A stretch of 64,000 nt of DNA from Cognataquiflexum rubidum (GCF_022538115.1 NZ_JAKZAL010000005.1:186001-250000), one strand, 5' to 3'; shown: positions 54,362-63,915, counted from the stretch's first letter. Notes: a model not told the origin generated them from the sequence alone. A program made the numbers and translations.

Positions 54362-54877
54362 TCAAACAATTAGGTTGAAAAAGCCAATTATCGAAGTGAT
54401 CAAGAGGATAACGCATATTTTAGACCGAATTCCAAAATTCTCTTTCTCCTTGGGAATTCCTATAAAAGCAAAACAACAAAAGGCAAGCATCATGTTTGAC
54501 ACAAGAAAGTAATTCGTTCCTGCTTCCATTTCCTGAAAAAACAACCCGATAAAAATAAACCTGAGGAAAATAAGTGTTGCTACCGCAAACAGAAACAGCC
54601 TATCTTTTTCCGGCTTTTTACTTTTAAATCCCTCGTAAATAAATATCACAGCGACAAACAGCTCAGCTAAAAACCCAATTATTGAAAATATCGGTTTCCA
54701 ACTTTCAAGTATTTGAAGTCTAACCAAAAGGTAAGATTCCGAAAATAAGAAAAGCCAAAGTGGAATCGTATAAATTGATCTTTCAGATGTTTTTAATGAC
54801 CATCCAATAAAGATCAAAAGGAGGCCTTTCATGAAATAAAATAACAACGGGAAATGGATTTGGTCAGAAAACGACAT
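54362..54877 (-). CDS. Multi-pass membrane protein of unknown function
   Basis: 171 residues, about six hydrophobic helices separated by short charged loops. No conserved motif I recognise. Convergent with the barrel gene, 61 bp apart. Confidence 0.65.
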   Translation of the reverse strand: MSFSDQIHFPLLFYFMKGLLLIFIGWSLKTSERSIYTIPLWLFLFSESYLLVRLQILESWKPIFSIIGFLAELFVAVIFIYEGFKSKKPEKDRLFLFAVATLIFLRFIFIGLFFQEMEAGTNYFLVSNMMLAFCCFAFIGIPKEKENFGIRSKICVILLITSIIGFFNLIV

Positions 54878-54943
54878 AATAAACCACGCTAAAGTGAAGG
54901 AGTAGTGTCAATAAACGCTTAAAAAAACGCCCCGTGTCCTCAC

Positions 54944-55456
54944 TCACTTCTCCATTACCGTCCCACATTTTTTACAAGTCGTATTTTCCGGATTGCTCCA
55001 GAATCGCTCCATGATTGGAGGCAATTGGTTGACGATATCAGTGATCTCGGCATATTCCTCATAGAGCTTGTTGCCGCAGTTTTCACAGTGCCAGATAAAA
55101 CCATCTTTCTCTCCCGCTCTGCGGTACCGCTCAAAAACCAACCCGATCGTATTGGCAGGTCTTCTCGGTGAATGGGGCATCCTAGCTGGAAGCAAAAACA
55201 TTTCACCTTCTCTGATCTGCACATCTTTTACCTCGCCTTCATCGACAACCTTCAAGGTGATATCGCCTTCGATCTGATAAAAAAATTCCTCTCCTGCATC
55301 ATAGTGGAAATCCTTTCTTGAATTGGGTCCGCCGACGACCATGACGATAAAATCATCATTGCCTTGGTAGATGACCTGATTTCCAATAGGCGGTTTGAGT
55401 AGGTGGCGGTTTTCTTCGATCCACTTTTGAAAATTGATAGGCTTTGAAATTGGCAT
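54944..55456 (-). CDS. nbaC: 3-hydroxyanthranilate 3,4-dioxygenase
   Basis: Cupin Fe(II) dioxygenase that opens 3-hydroxyanthranilate in kynurenine-based NAD synthesis or tryptophan breakdown. 170 residues. The Fe-binding His and Glu lie in KDFHYDAGEEFFYQIEG, with the third His in ARMPHSP. The C-terminal CENCGNKL...TCKKCG pairs form the rubredoxin-like second iron site of the bacterial dimeric enzyme. Other kynurenine-pathway genes are not in the window. Confidence 0.93.
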   Translation of the reverse strand: MPISKPINFQKWIEENRHLLKPPIGNQVIYQGNDDFIVMVVGGPNSRKDFHYDAGEEFFYQIEGDITLKVVDEGEVKDVQIREGEMFLLPARMPHSPRRPANTIGLVFERYRRAGEKDGFIWHCENCGNKLYEEYAEITDIVNQLPPIMERFWSNPENTTCKKCGTVMEK

Positions 55457-55706
55457 TATTTTTTTGTTTTTTAAATATGCACTCGATTTGGCTGCAAATT
55501 AGTTTTGACCTTGAATCTTTTTCTACCTGATATTCATTGATCCCGATAATCATCGGGATGGATATTGGTTGATATTAAGTTTGAAGTCGACTCTAAAAAG
55601 GAAAGAACAGCGGTAGACCTGCATTGGTTTTGTACCTGAATGAATTTTAAAAGTATAAAAAAACTCTCATTTTATGCCTTACTTTGAGGTTCAATCCTTC
55701 TGATTT

Positions 55707-56693
55707 ATGAACCTTCCGATTATTGATACCCATTGTGACATGCTGTCTTACCTGGCCAAAATCCCAAATGCAGCTCCTGACAAATCCAGCGACATTGCCT
55801 GCGCGCTGCCTTTGTTGAAAAAAGGAAATGTCAAAATGCAGGTCTGCGCCATCTATACCGATGTCGCAGTAGGTAGCATGGAATCAGCCACCCGCCAAGC
55901 AGAAAAATATAAGATGCTGCTCAAAGATTTCGCAAAGGACGTTTCTCAGGCGGACAAAGGTTTTTTGGAAAGCATGGATTTAGACAGTAAGATCGGTCTG
56001 ATCGCAGCGGTGGAAAATGCTGCAGGATTGGCTGACGAAAAAGCACCGATTGCGGCAGCTTTTGACCAATTGGAAAACCTGATCAAGCTGACTTCTAAAA
56101 TTGTCTACATCAGCCTGACCCACCATACCGAAAACAGGTTTGGAGGTGGCAATTACACCGAAGGCATCGGCCTGAAAGATGACGGAAAGAAGATCTTGGA
56201 TTATATCTCAGGCAGGAACATCGCCATCGACCTGTCGCATACTTCTGATTTATTGGCGGAAGGAATCCTGAAGCACATCGATACCAACAAGCTTCATATC
56301 CCTGTCATCGCAAGCCATTCCAACATGCGGAGCATTTGGAAGCATAAGAGGAATCTTACGGATGAATTTGCCCAAGAGGTAATCAGGAGAAAAGGAATCA
56401 TCGGCATCAACTTCCTGAGGGCATTTTTGGATGATAAAAATCCTGAAACGATCTTCGACCATATCCTTCACACAATTGAAATCGGCGGGGAAGATTGTCT
56501 CTGTTTCGGTGCGGATTTCTTTTATACCAAGGATTTCCCTGACAAAAAACGCCATCCCTTTTATTTTCCTTTGGTCGAGGACGCCTCCAAATATCCTTCC
56601 TTTTTGGATGAATTGTCGGATCTCCTCCCCCAATCCCAATTGGAAAAATTGGCTTACAAAAACTGTCAGCGGTTTTTTAAAACCATTCTTTAA
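55707..56693 (+). CDS. Membrane dipeptidase (peptidase family M19)
   Basis: Zinc dipeptidase, also active on beta-lactam-like and D-amino-acid dipeptides. 328 residues. IIDTHCDM supplies the first metal ligands (H9, D11), and later His ligands are in LTHHTEN, ASHSNMRSI and FGADFFYTKD. No signal peptide, so it is probably cytoplasmic. Fits with the L-Ala-D/L-Glu epimerase and M14 peptidase downstream as part of murein peptide recycling; that link is inferential. Confidence 0.9.
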   Translation: MNLPIIDTHCDMLSYLAKIPNAAPDKSSDIACALPLLKKGNVKMQVCAIYTDVAVGSMESATRQAEKYKMLLKDFAKDVSQADKGFLESMDLDSKIGLIAAVENAAGLADEKAPIAAAFDQLENLIKLTSKIVYISLTHHTENRFGGGNYTEGIGLKDDGKKILDYISGRNIAIDLSHTSDLLAEGILKHIDTNKLHIPVIASHSNMRSIWKHKRNLTDEFAQEVIRRKGIIGINFLRAFLDDKNPETIFDHILHTIEIGGEDCLCFGADFFYTKDFPDKKRHPFYFPLVEDASKYPSFLDELSDLLPQSQLEKLAYKNCQRFFKTIL

Positions 56694-56988
56694 AATTCCA
56701 ACAGATTTCGTATTGATTCTAAGCCAAAGTGAGTGTCCTCACTCACTTCCATTTTCGGTTTAAAAAAGGTTGAGGTTGTTAGCCAAAGTGAGTGTCTTCA
56801 CTCACTTCCATTTTAAATTGAATTGGAGCCGTCAGTAAAGACACTGACGAGGGCGATATCAAAATATAATCGGGAAAATATGTAAAATTTGATTCATCAT
56901 TATTGAAAATTCAATTTTCAAAAATTTCCCTTAGCTTGGATTTTGCAAACCATAAAAACCTTTTTATAAATCTTGCTGTTCAATTTCT
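56694..56988. repeat. Two hairpin elements downstream of the dipeptidase
   Basis: AAGTGAGTG-TCCT-CACTCACTT (56728-56749) and AAGTGAGTG-TCTT-CACTCACTT (56786-56807), each preceded by TAAGCC/TAGCC and followed by TTCCATTTT. A weaker relative (GTCAGTAAAGACACTGAC) is near 56831. Nothing else in the gap. Confidence 0.85.
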
Positions 56989-58119
56989 ATGTTTTCCAAA
57001 GAGATAAAGCTGCTATTGATACTCGGATTTTTTTCTGGACAGGCTATTTCTCAAAGCTTTGTCAAAAAATATGTCAATGGGATCGTCAATGACACCTCAA
57101 ACATCAGTAGACCTCAATTTTTGATTTATCCCACCGTCGCCTATGCGCCTGAGACAAGTTGGGAGATCGGATTGTCCTCACTTTGGGTCTATTATGCCAA
57201 AAGGGATACCACCAACCGCCTCAGCGAAATCAGTGGTTTTACCTTCATCACTTTGGAAAACCAATACGGTCTTTGGTTTGACCATGCCATCTATTCTGAC
57301 CAAAGCAAATGGTTTTTTCTCGGACGGATCAGGCTGCAAAGTTTCCCGCTGAAATACCATGGAATTGGAATTGATTCTCCGGAAGATTATTTGGCGCTAG
57401 TGGATGCCAATCAGATTATGATCAAAGAAAGGGTACTTCGGCAACTCCGTCCAAATTTATTTTTTGGAATTGAAGCAGATTTCCAGCGCATGTCAAGGGT
57501 TGATTTTAAGCCTTCCCCTGAGGCCCCTTCGTTCACTCTACCCTTGGGCTATGAAGGTTCGACCAATATTGGCTTGGGACTGGGACTGGTATATGATGAC
57601 CGACACAATGTATTGAATGTCCGAAAAGGCAATTTTGCAGAATTGGCTTATCTTAAATATTTGCCGGCGATAAGTACTTTTGGATTTGAGGCCGTATTGA
57701 TGGACACTAGGGTTTTCAGACCTGTTGGTAAGAGCGGTGTCCTTGCATGGCAGGCTATCGGACAGTTTTTTTCCGGAGATGTTCCGTTTAACCAGCTATC
57801 ACTCCTCGGTGGAGACAGCATGATGAGGGGATATTACTTGGGAAGGTTTAGGGACAAAAACCAGATTGCAACTCAGCTAGAATATCGGATTTTGCCGCTA
57901 CCCCTGGGATTTTCCAAAAGAATCGGAGCTGCGGCATTTGCAGGTACGGGAACAGTCTTTCCGGACTTTTCATTGGCTTCCATCAATAAAGTAGTCTGGT
58001 CAGCAGGTGGAGGATTGAGGTTTTTGCTTTTCCCCAAAAAAGACATTTACACAAGATTTGATGTGGCTTTTACGCAGGAAGGATCCGGATTTTATTTGTT
58101 TATCGGAGAAGCGTTTTAG
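56989..58119 (+). CDS. BamA/Omp85-type outer-membrane barrel without POTRA domain (paralog)
   Basis: 376 residues. Signal peptide to about 21. Barrel with DDRHNVLNVRKGNF, the lid-loop motif RGYYLGRFRD and terminal FIGEAF. Same layout as the protein at 52954 (no POTRA) but clearly diverged, so an old duplication. Possibly a surface antigen or a translocation pore for a small partner; none is visible. Confidence 0.82.
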   Translation: MFSKEIKLLLILGFFSGQAISQSFVKKYVNGIVNDTSNISRPQFLIYPTVAYAPETSWEIGLSSLWVYYAKRDTTNRLSEISGFTFITLENQYGLWFDHAIYSDQSKWFFLGRIRLQSFPLKYHGIGIDSPEDYLALVDANQIMIKERVLRQLRPNLFFGIEADFQRMSRVDFKPSPEAPSFTLPLGYEGSTNIGLGLGLVYDDRHNVLNVRKGNFAELAYLKYLPAISTFGFEAVLMDTRVFRPVGKSGVLAWQAIGQFFSGDVPFNQLSLLGGDSMMRGYYLGRFRDKNQIATQLEYRILPLPLGFSKRIGAAAFAGTGTVFPDFSLASINKVVWSAGGGLRFLLFPKKDIYTRFDVAFTQEGSGFYLFIGEAF

Positions 58120-59275
58120 AAGCGAGAAACGAGAGGCTAGAAACGAGAAGCGAGAGGCAAGAAGTGGGTCAAGTTCTAGGATAATTGATCCTGAATGGAT
58201 CAAATATGATTAGCCCCGGGTAAGGCAAAAACCCCGAAAATTATTGATCTGTCCATTCCCTCTCAGAAGGTCAGGGATATCTGCGGGAGAAAATTGGACA
58301 AAATTATTCCCTCGGATCACGCAGATTGGCGCAGATAATTCTATTCTATTTCGGAACAGTTATTAAAATTGCAGTGAAGACACTGCAATGGGCGAGGATG
58401 CACGCAGAAAAATTTCAAAAATCAATCCGAAAATCTTTCAATCTGTCCATTCCTTCTGCGAAGGTCAGCGATATCTGCGGGAACATATTTAGGTGCCAAA
58501 GTGAGTGTCTTCACTCACTTCATTTTCGGTTTTAATGAGGGATATCTGCGGAAGAAAATTGGACGAAATTATTCCCGCGGATCACGCAGATTGGCGCAGA
58601 TAATTCCATTCTATTTCGGAACAGTTATTAAAATTGCAGTGAAGACACTGCAATGGGCGAGGATGCACGCAGAAAAATTTCAAAAATCAATCCGAAAAAC
58701 CATTAATCTGTCGTTCCCTTCTGCGGAGGTCTGCGAAATCAGCGGGAACATATTTAGGTGCCAAAGTGAGTGTCTTCACTCACTTCATTTTCGGTTTTAA
58801 TGAAGGATATCTGCGGGAGAAAATTGGACAAAATTATTCCCGCGGATCACGCGGATTGGCGCAAATGTATTCAATCAAATATTCCGAAAATCTTTCAATC
58901 TGTCCATTCCTTCTGCGAAGGTCAGCGATATCTGCTGGAACATATTTAGGCGCCAAAGTGAGTGTCTTCACTCACTTCATTTTCGGTTTAAATGAGAAAC
59001 TCGGGGATAAAAACCGACAAGACCATTCCGGTTTTGGCTTAAAAGACGGGAAGAGAAAAAATAGCTTTCCCCCAATAACAGGGTAGGTTAAATTTAGTAC
59101 AAGCTGTTACTGAGGACATTGAACACAGGGACAGAGGCGAGAGTTTATTAAATCAACTAAAAAAACCTATAAATTCTTACCATAATTTTGGTAAAAATCA
59201 TTTTTTACATTTATTTTTCACGAATAGTTTAAGAGTCAAACGCAGGTTTTACGTCGTCATTCAATTATCACTTTT
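58120..59275. repeat. Tandem repeat of 265 bp (three copies) with hairpins
   Basis: After a GAAACGAGAGGC-type low-complexity run (58118-58165), the marker GGATCACGC(A/G)GATTGGCGCA recurs with exact 265-bp spacing (GC at 58321, 58586 and 58851). Each full unit carries ATTGCAGTG-AAGA-CACTGCAAT (58368-58389, 58633-58654) and AAGTGAGTG-TCTT-CACTCACTT (58499-58520, 58764-58785, 58956-58977). The third copy lacks its middle part. Frames at 58326, 58501 and 58766 are artefacts of the array. The last 200 bp before 59276 hold the promoter region of the next gene. Confidence 0.9.
59182..59189 (+). promoter_or_regulatory. Possible -7 element of the DUF4221 lipoprotein gene
   Basis: TAATTTTG fits TAnnTTTG; it lies inside the inverted repeat TTACC-ATAATTTT-GGTAA (59177-59194). 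No -33 element is clear. Confidence 0.4.
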
Positions 59276-60406
59276 ATGAAAAAAATTCTTTTAGCAATTT
59301 CAGTTTTACTTGTTTACTCATGTGGAAACAAAGAGACAAAGTCAGGTGAAACCTATGTAGACCTCAAAATCGAAGCCGATACAGTTGTAGTTGATTCCGG
59401 AGATGAGATTTTAATGGCGGCGACCCATACTTTTAGCCACTCTTTTGCCGATGATTTAAGTACGCTTTATAATTGGGATTTTAATTCTTCCCAGGTGGAA
59501 TATGTTGATTTGAAAGAATTTCGCCTGTTTAAAAAACAGCTTTTTGAAAAAGAGGGACCGAATGGCATTGGAAAAGATTCTCATTTGATGAAACTGGTTG
59601 GTGAAAACCGATTGGCATTTATCAGTTGGAACAATACCATAGTCATTACAGATTTGGAAGGGAAGGTTGTCGAAAGAATGAGAATGGACGAACCATGGAT
59701 GGTAGAAGGAGTGGATGAAAAAAGTTCTATCCACTTTTTGGCATTTTCGGATGATAGGAAAAAAATCTATTGCAGGTTTTTGAATTTTGAAAAGTTTGAG
59801 ACAGATATCCTTGAACTAGATCTTGAAAGTAAAAAGAAGAAGATAATTGATTTACCGGAATTTGAAAAACTCAACAATTTTAGGGTTACTTGGATTACTG
59901 ATGATGGAAATAGCATGTCTATGTCTCACCCCGACTTAAATATCCAACAATGGAAAGGTAAATTACTTTTGCACACTAACGCATTGAATTCGGTCTACCT
60001 ACTTGATCCAAAAACTGATTCATTGGAATTAAGGAGTTATAACAGCATGCTTACCCCGAACGAAAAAACAGGGACGTATAAAAATGAAGTTTCTTCTATG
60101 GAGGAGATGCAAAAAATTACTGACAGTATCCAAGAGGAAGTGAATTTCACAAGGTTGGTTTGGGATGAAAAAAACAAAGTTTTCTACCGCTTTACTCACT
60201 TCAATTTACCTAAAGTAGGTGAAGAGTCTGTTAAGACCAAGGTTTTTGTCAGTATGTTAAGTCCTGATTTGGAGCTTTTGGGAGAAAAAGAAATCACTGA
60301 TTTAGGTTTGAAGTACCCCAATCCTCAATTTGTGAAAGATGGGAAAATTTACCTTTTCCTCAACTTGGATGATGAATTGGCTTATGTCAGGCTTTCTGTC
60401 AAATAA
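59276..60406 (+). CDS. DUF4221-like lipoprotein
   Basis: 376 residues, lipobox LVYSC. The mature part reads like a beta-propeller of DUF4221 type (repeated blade strands such as NRLAFISWNNTIVITDLEGKV shortened to its core, and YLLDPKTDSLELRSY). Exported, unknown role. Ends one base before the stop of a convergent gene. Confidence 0.65.
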   Translation: MKKILLAISVLLVYSCGNKETKSGETYVDLKIEADTVVVDSGDEILMAATHTFSHSFADDLSTLYNWDFNSSQVEYVDLKEFRLFKKQLFEKEGPNGIGKDSHLMKLVGENRLAFISWNNTIVITDLEGKVVERMRMDEPWMVEGVDEKSSIHFLAFSDDRKKIYCRFLNFEKFETDILELDLESKKKKIIDLPEFEKLNNFRVTWITDDGNSMSMSHPDLNIQQWKGKLLLHTNALNSVYLLDPKTDSLELRSYNSMLTPNEKTGTYKNEVSSMEEMQKITDSIQEEVNFTRLVWDEKNKVFYRFTHFNLPKVGEESVKTKVFVSMLSPDLELLGEKEITDLGLKYPNPQFVKDGKIYLFLNLDDELAYVRLSVK

Positions 60407-60407
60407 A

Positions 60408-61427
60408 TCAATTTTTCTTTATCAACTCCGCTCCGATTCCATTTCCATCAGGAAAAGTCACGCTTTCAGGAGTAATCACCACACCTTTGGCAATGTCCTC
60501 TGTGAGCAACATCGCTCCGTCCATGTCCACATGGTCCAACAATGGTGCAATATGGGCGATGGCCGTGATGCCAATCGATGATTCGGTCATACAGCCCACC
60601 ATCGTTTTCATCCCCAATGACTTGGCCTCACGGATCATCCTCAAGGCCGGCGTGATTCCTCCTGCCTTTACCAACTTCACATTGATCCCGTGAAAAAGTC
60701 CGTGGCATTTTTTGACGTCTGTTTCGACGATGCAGCTTTCGTCCGCCATCACAGGCAGTTTGGAATATTTGAAAACTTCCTTCATTCCTTCTAGGTCATC
60801 TTTTGCCAAAGGCTGCTCCATAAATTCAACACCGAGTTGGGCGAGTTCTTCCGAATAAGCAATCGCCTGCTGTGCAGTCCAAGCGCAGTTGGCGTCAATC
60901 CTGAATTTTGAAGTGGTATGCTTCCTCAGTTCACGGATGATTTCGAGGTCATTGTTGGTTCCAAGTTTGATTTTATACAGCGGCCAATCGACTTCTTTCA
61001 TCTTAGCTACCATTTTTTCTAGGGAATCAATCCCGATGGTGAAATTGGTAAGGGGAATATTTTGAGGATCTAAACCCAAATACTCGTGGAGTTTCTTTCC
61101 TTTTTTCTTGGTAAAAATATCCCATGCAGCCAAGTCCAAAGCACATTGGGCGAAAGGATTGTCTTTGAAAACAACTTTACCCATCTCCCAAAGTTCCTCA
61201 GGAGAAGACCAATTGCCATTTTCAACAATGCTTCTGCTTTCTTCCAGTTTGCTGCAGATATTCTCCGCCGTCATCCCATAAAAAGGGTTGGTCGTCGTCT
61301 CCCCCAAACCATAAAAATCCCCGTCTTCCAGCTTGACGATGATCGTATCCTGCACATCACGGCTTTGGTGGGCGATGGTAAAAGTATGTTTGAGAACTAA
61401 ATCGCGGACAAAGAAAGAAAGCTTCAT
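60408..61427 (-). CDS. L-Ala-D/L-Glu epimerase (enolase superfamily)
   Basis: Dipeptide epimerase used in recycling of murein peptides. 339 residues. The general base KxK is in LYKIKLG, the three metal ligands are in RIDANCAW, FMEQPL and ADESC, and the second base Lys lies in NVKLVKAGG. Family assignment is by these motifs; the exact dipeptide is inferred from the family and from the divergent M14 peptidase. Its start lies 43 bp from a perfect palindrome. Confidence 0.9.
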   Translation of the reverse strand: MKLSFFVRDLVLKHTFTIAHQSRDVQDTIIVKLEDGDFYGLGETTTNPFYGMTAENICSKLEESRSIVENGNWSSPEELWEMGKVVFKDNPFAQCALDLAAWDIFTKKKGKKLHEYLGLDPQNIPLTNFTIGIDSLEKMVAKMKEVDWPLYKIKLGTNNDLEIIRELRKHTTSKFRIDANCAWTAQQAIAYSEELAQLGVEFMEQPLAKDDLEGMKEVFKYSKLPVMADESCIVETDVKKCHGLFHGINVKLVKAGGITPALRMIREAKSLGMKTMVGCMTESSIGITAIAHIAPLLDHVDMDGAMLLTEDIAKGVVITPESVTFPDGNGIGAELIKKN

Positions 61428-61450
61428 TTCGGTTTATTTTGGAATTGTGG

Positions 61451-61458
61451 CAAAAGTA
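61451..61458 (-). promoter_or_regulatory. Predicted -7 element of the epimerase gene
   Basis: TACTTTTG on the minus strand fits TAnnTTTG and predicts a leader of about 18 nt. The palindrome at 61470-61494 would cover its -33 region. Confidence 0.5.
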
Positions 61459-61469
61459 AATTTATTTTT

Positions 61470-61494
61470 TTGTCTAAGTTTATAACTTAGACAA
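61470..61494. promoter_or_regulatory. 25-bp perfect palindrome, candidate operator
   Basis: TTGTCTAAGTT, TAT, AACTTAGACAA: 11-bp arms with no mismatch around a 3-bp centre. It lies in the 90-bp region between divergent start codons, 43 bp from the epimerase ATG and 24 bp from the M14 peptidase ATG, and overlaps the expected -33 region of the epimerase promoter. Confidence 0.75.
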
Positions 61495-61517
61495 TTAATT
61501 TCAATCACTAAGATACC

Positions 61518-63005
61518 ATGCAAATCCTCCAGAAATCCATTTCCCTGATAGCCTTTTCTTTGATTTTGTATTTCAGTATTTCTTGCCAGCCAAAAGAATC
61601 GGAAACAGCATCGACGCCTGTTGATGTGACCGAATTGGACCTTGCTTATGAGAAATATCAGGAAAAAAGCATCACAGAACGCAGGTTTAAGCATGCGGAT
61701 GTGATCCATTTGGTCAAAGACAGAAAAGGTAAATTCGCAGTGGAAGAAATCGGCAAGTCTGTAGAAGGAAAGGAAATCTATCAGATGACCATCGGCACAG
61801 GCGAAACCAAAGTCATGCTTTGGTCGCAGATGCACGGCAATGAAAGCACGGCGACGATGGCCTTGTTTGACCTCTTCAACTTTTTTGATGGGGAAAATGA
61901 TGGCTTGGATGAGTTGAGAAATAAACTGTTGGAAAAGCTGACCATCCGCTTTATTCCCATCGTTAATCCTGACGGAATGGATAATTGGATGAGGAGAAAT
62001 GCGTTGGATATTGACCTCAACAGAGATGCTGCCAAGCTCGCTTCGCCTGAAGCAGTTATCTTGAAAAATGCGAGAGACGTATTTTCCCCGGCATTTGGGT
62101 TTAACCTTCACGACCAACAGACCTATTACACTGCAGGGGAGGTAGCTACTCCGGCAACCATTTCCATATTGGCGCCTGCATACAATTTCGAAACAGAAAT
62201 CAACGATGTCCGCAAAAAAGCCATGCAGGCGATCGTCGGGATGACCAGGATGATGGATGCTGTCGCACCAGGCCATGTCGGCAAATATGATGATGCTTTT
62301 GAGCCTAGGGCTTTTGGAGACAATTTCCAGAAATGGGGTACAAGTACCATCCTGATCGAATCCGGTGGATATCCCAACGATCCCGAAAAGCAATATATCC
62401 GCAAGCTCAATTTTATGATCATGCTCTATGCCATGGAAGAAATCGCCGATCAGTCATTTGTGAATTATTCTTTGGACGAATATGAGGCCATTCCTGAAAA
62501 TGCCACGAGGCTGATGGATGTCATGATCAGAAACCTTCCTATGAAAAAAGATTCATTGTCCTACCCAATTGACTTGGGTATCCGAAGAAGAGAAATAGAT
62601 GCCAATGGCGCTTTCTATGTGAGTGGAGGAATTGACGACTTGGGGGATTTGTCGATTTTCTATGGCTATGAGGAGTTGGATGCAAGTGGAATGGAAATTA
62701 TAGAAGGAAAAATCTATGAAACGGTTTTTGAAAAAGTATCGGATGTTAGTCCTGAAAAAGCTTTGGAATTGTTGAAAGCCGGTTATCTAGCCGTCAAAGT
62801 AAAGGAATCCGAAGCCAGAGAATTACATGGCTTGCCGATTTTGGTATTTAAAAACGCCACTTCAATACCTTTTGGGATCCGGACCGGAGGAAGTCCGAAT
62901 TTCTTCCTTTCCAAAGATGGTATGTTAAAATATGCCATAGTGAATGGATACTTGATTGATCTTGAAAAACCAATTGAGGAAAATTATAGAATGAGTGTCA
63001 ATTGA
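61518..63005 (+). CDS. M14-family zinc carboxypeptidase lipoprotein
   Basis: 495 residues. Signal peptide with lipobox SISC (C23). Zinc ligands H106 and E109 are in MHGNES and the third His is H198 in FNLHDQQ. The substrate-binding NPDGMDNW...DLNRD is present, and the catalytic Glu is E281 in ILIESGGY. So it is an active carboxypeptidase of the envelope. The divergent L-Ala-D/L-Glu epimerase shares its regulatory region, suggesting murein-peptide use. Confidence 0.92.
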   Translation: MQILQKSISLIAFSLILYFSISCQPKESETASTPVDVTELDLAYEKYQEKSITERRFKHADVIHLVKDRKGKFAVEEIGKSVEGKEIYQMTIGTGETKVMLWSQMHGNESTATMALFDLFNFFDGENDGLDELRNKLLEKLTIRFIPIVNPDGMDNWMRRNALDIDLNRDAAKLASPEAVILKNARDVFSPAFGFNLHDQQTYYTAGEVATPATISILAPAYNFETEINDVRKKAMQAIVGMTRMMDAVAPGHVGKYDDAFEPRAFGDNFQKWGTSTILIESGGYPNDPEKQYIRKLNFMIMLYAMEEIADQSFVNYSLDEYEAIPENATRLMDVMIRNLPMKKDSLSYPIDLGIRRREIDANGAFYVSGGIDDLGDLSIFYGYEELDASGMEIIEGKIYETVFEKVSDVSPEKALELLKAGYLAVKVKESEARELHGLPILVFKNATSIPFGIRTGGSPNFFLSKDGMLKYAIVNGYLIDLEKPIEENYRMSVN

Positions 63006-63125
63006 AATCAGTCGTGTAATCCGCAAAAGGAATTTTATTCAAAAAATCAATTGAAATAATTAAGGGCAATCGTCCCATTTTATTTCTAAATTTAAATATC
63101 CCTTTTCTTTAAACTCATTTTAAAT

Positions 63126-63866
63126 ATGCAAACCATGAGAAAACACCTGACCGCAATCATCTTTGCTACTGCCATCATTGTTTCTGCCGCAATTCTTGGT
63201 AATTCCATTGTAAACAGAAACAAAAAGTCAGGAACAGTCGATGTGACTGGATTGGGAGAAAAGAATTTTACCTCAGACCTCGTGGTTTGGGAAGGAAATT
63301 TTAGCAGGGACAATTTTGATATCAAAACAGCTTATTCTGATTTAGAGAAAGACAGAAAAGCCGTAACAGACTACTTGATTTCCAAAGGAATTCCCAAGGA
63401 AAAAATCATTTTTCAAGCAGTGAATACCAACCCACTTTACCAACAAAACTACAGCAGCAGCGGTAACTTCACAGGACAGACTTTCTTGGGATACCAACTC
63501 AACCAAACACTTTCTATTGAATCAAATGAAGTTGATAAGGTTGAAAAAATCAGTAGAGAAATCACCGAACTCCTGCTTCAGGGAGTGAAATTCTATTCCC
63601 AACCGCCACGCTATTACTATACCCAATTGGAAAGCCTCAAGATCGAAATGATCTCCAAAGCAACAGAGGACGCACGGGTAAGGGCTGAAAAAATAGCAGA
63701 AAACTCAGGTTCCAAACTTGGTAACTTACTTTCCGCCAATATGGGAATTTTCCAGATCACGGGTCAAAATTCCGCTGAGGACTATTCTTGGGGCGGTACT
63801 TTCAATACCTCTTCCAAAGAAAAAACCGCTTCGATCACGATGCGGTTGAGTTATGGGGTGAGGTGA
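63126..63866 (+). CDS. SIMPL-domain (DUF541) protein
   Basis: 246 residues (or 243 from the ATG at 63135). An N-terminal hydrophobic anchor (about 8-26) is followed by a SIMPL domain starting VDVTGLGEKNFTSDLVVWEG and ending in STSKEKTASITMRLSYGV-type sequence. Related proteins are envelope-located and linked to stress or signalling; no precise role. Monocistronic. Confidence 0.85.
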   Translation: MQTMRKHLTAIIFATAIIVSAAILGNSIVNRNKKSGTVDVTGLGEKNFTSDLVVWEGNFSRDNFDIKTAYSDLEKDRKAVTDYLISKGIPKEKIIFQAVNTNPLYQQNYSSSGNFTGQTFLGYQLNQTLSIESNEVDKVEKISREITELLLQGVKFYSQPPRYYYTQLESLKIEMISKATEDARVRAEKIAENSGSKLGNLLSANMGIFQITGQNSAEDYSWGGTFNTSSKEKTASITMRLSYGVR

Positions 63867-63879
63867 TTAATTCTGCCAA

Positions 63880-63915
63880 AGCCAGTGTCGCCACTGACTC
63901 TATTTTTTTGTGTGT
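63880..63915 (+). terminator. Hairpin element acting as terminator after the SIMPL gene
   Basis: AGCCAGTG (63880-63887) and CACTGACT (63892-63899) form a stem with one mismatch over TCGC, followed by TATTTTTTTG. It is a member of the dispersed hairpin family, 14 bp past the stop codon. Confidence 0.7.

Noticed and set aside
58326-59086. Three overlapping plus-strand frames of 69-106 codons.
   Set aside because: They arise from the 265-bp tandem repeat and share no consistent frame.
61470-61494. The palindrome as a transcription terminator.
   Set aside because: It lies between divergent starts, not after a stop, so an operator is the better reading.
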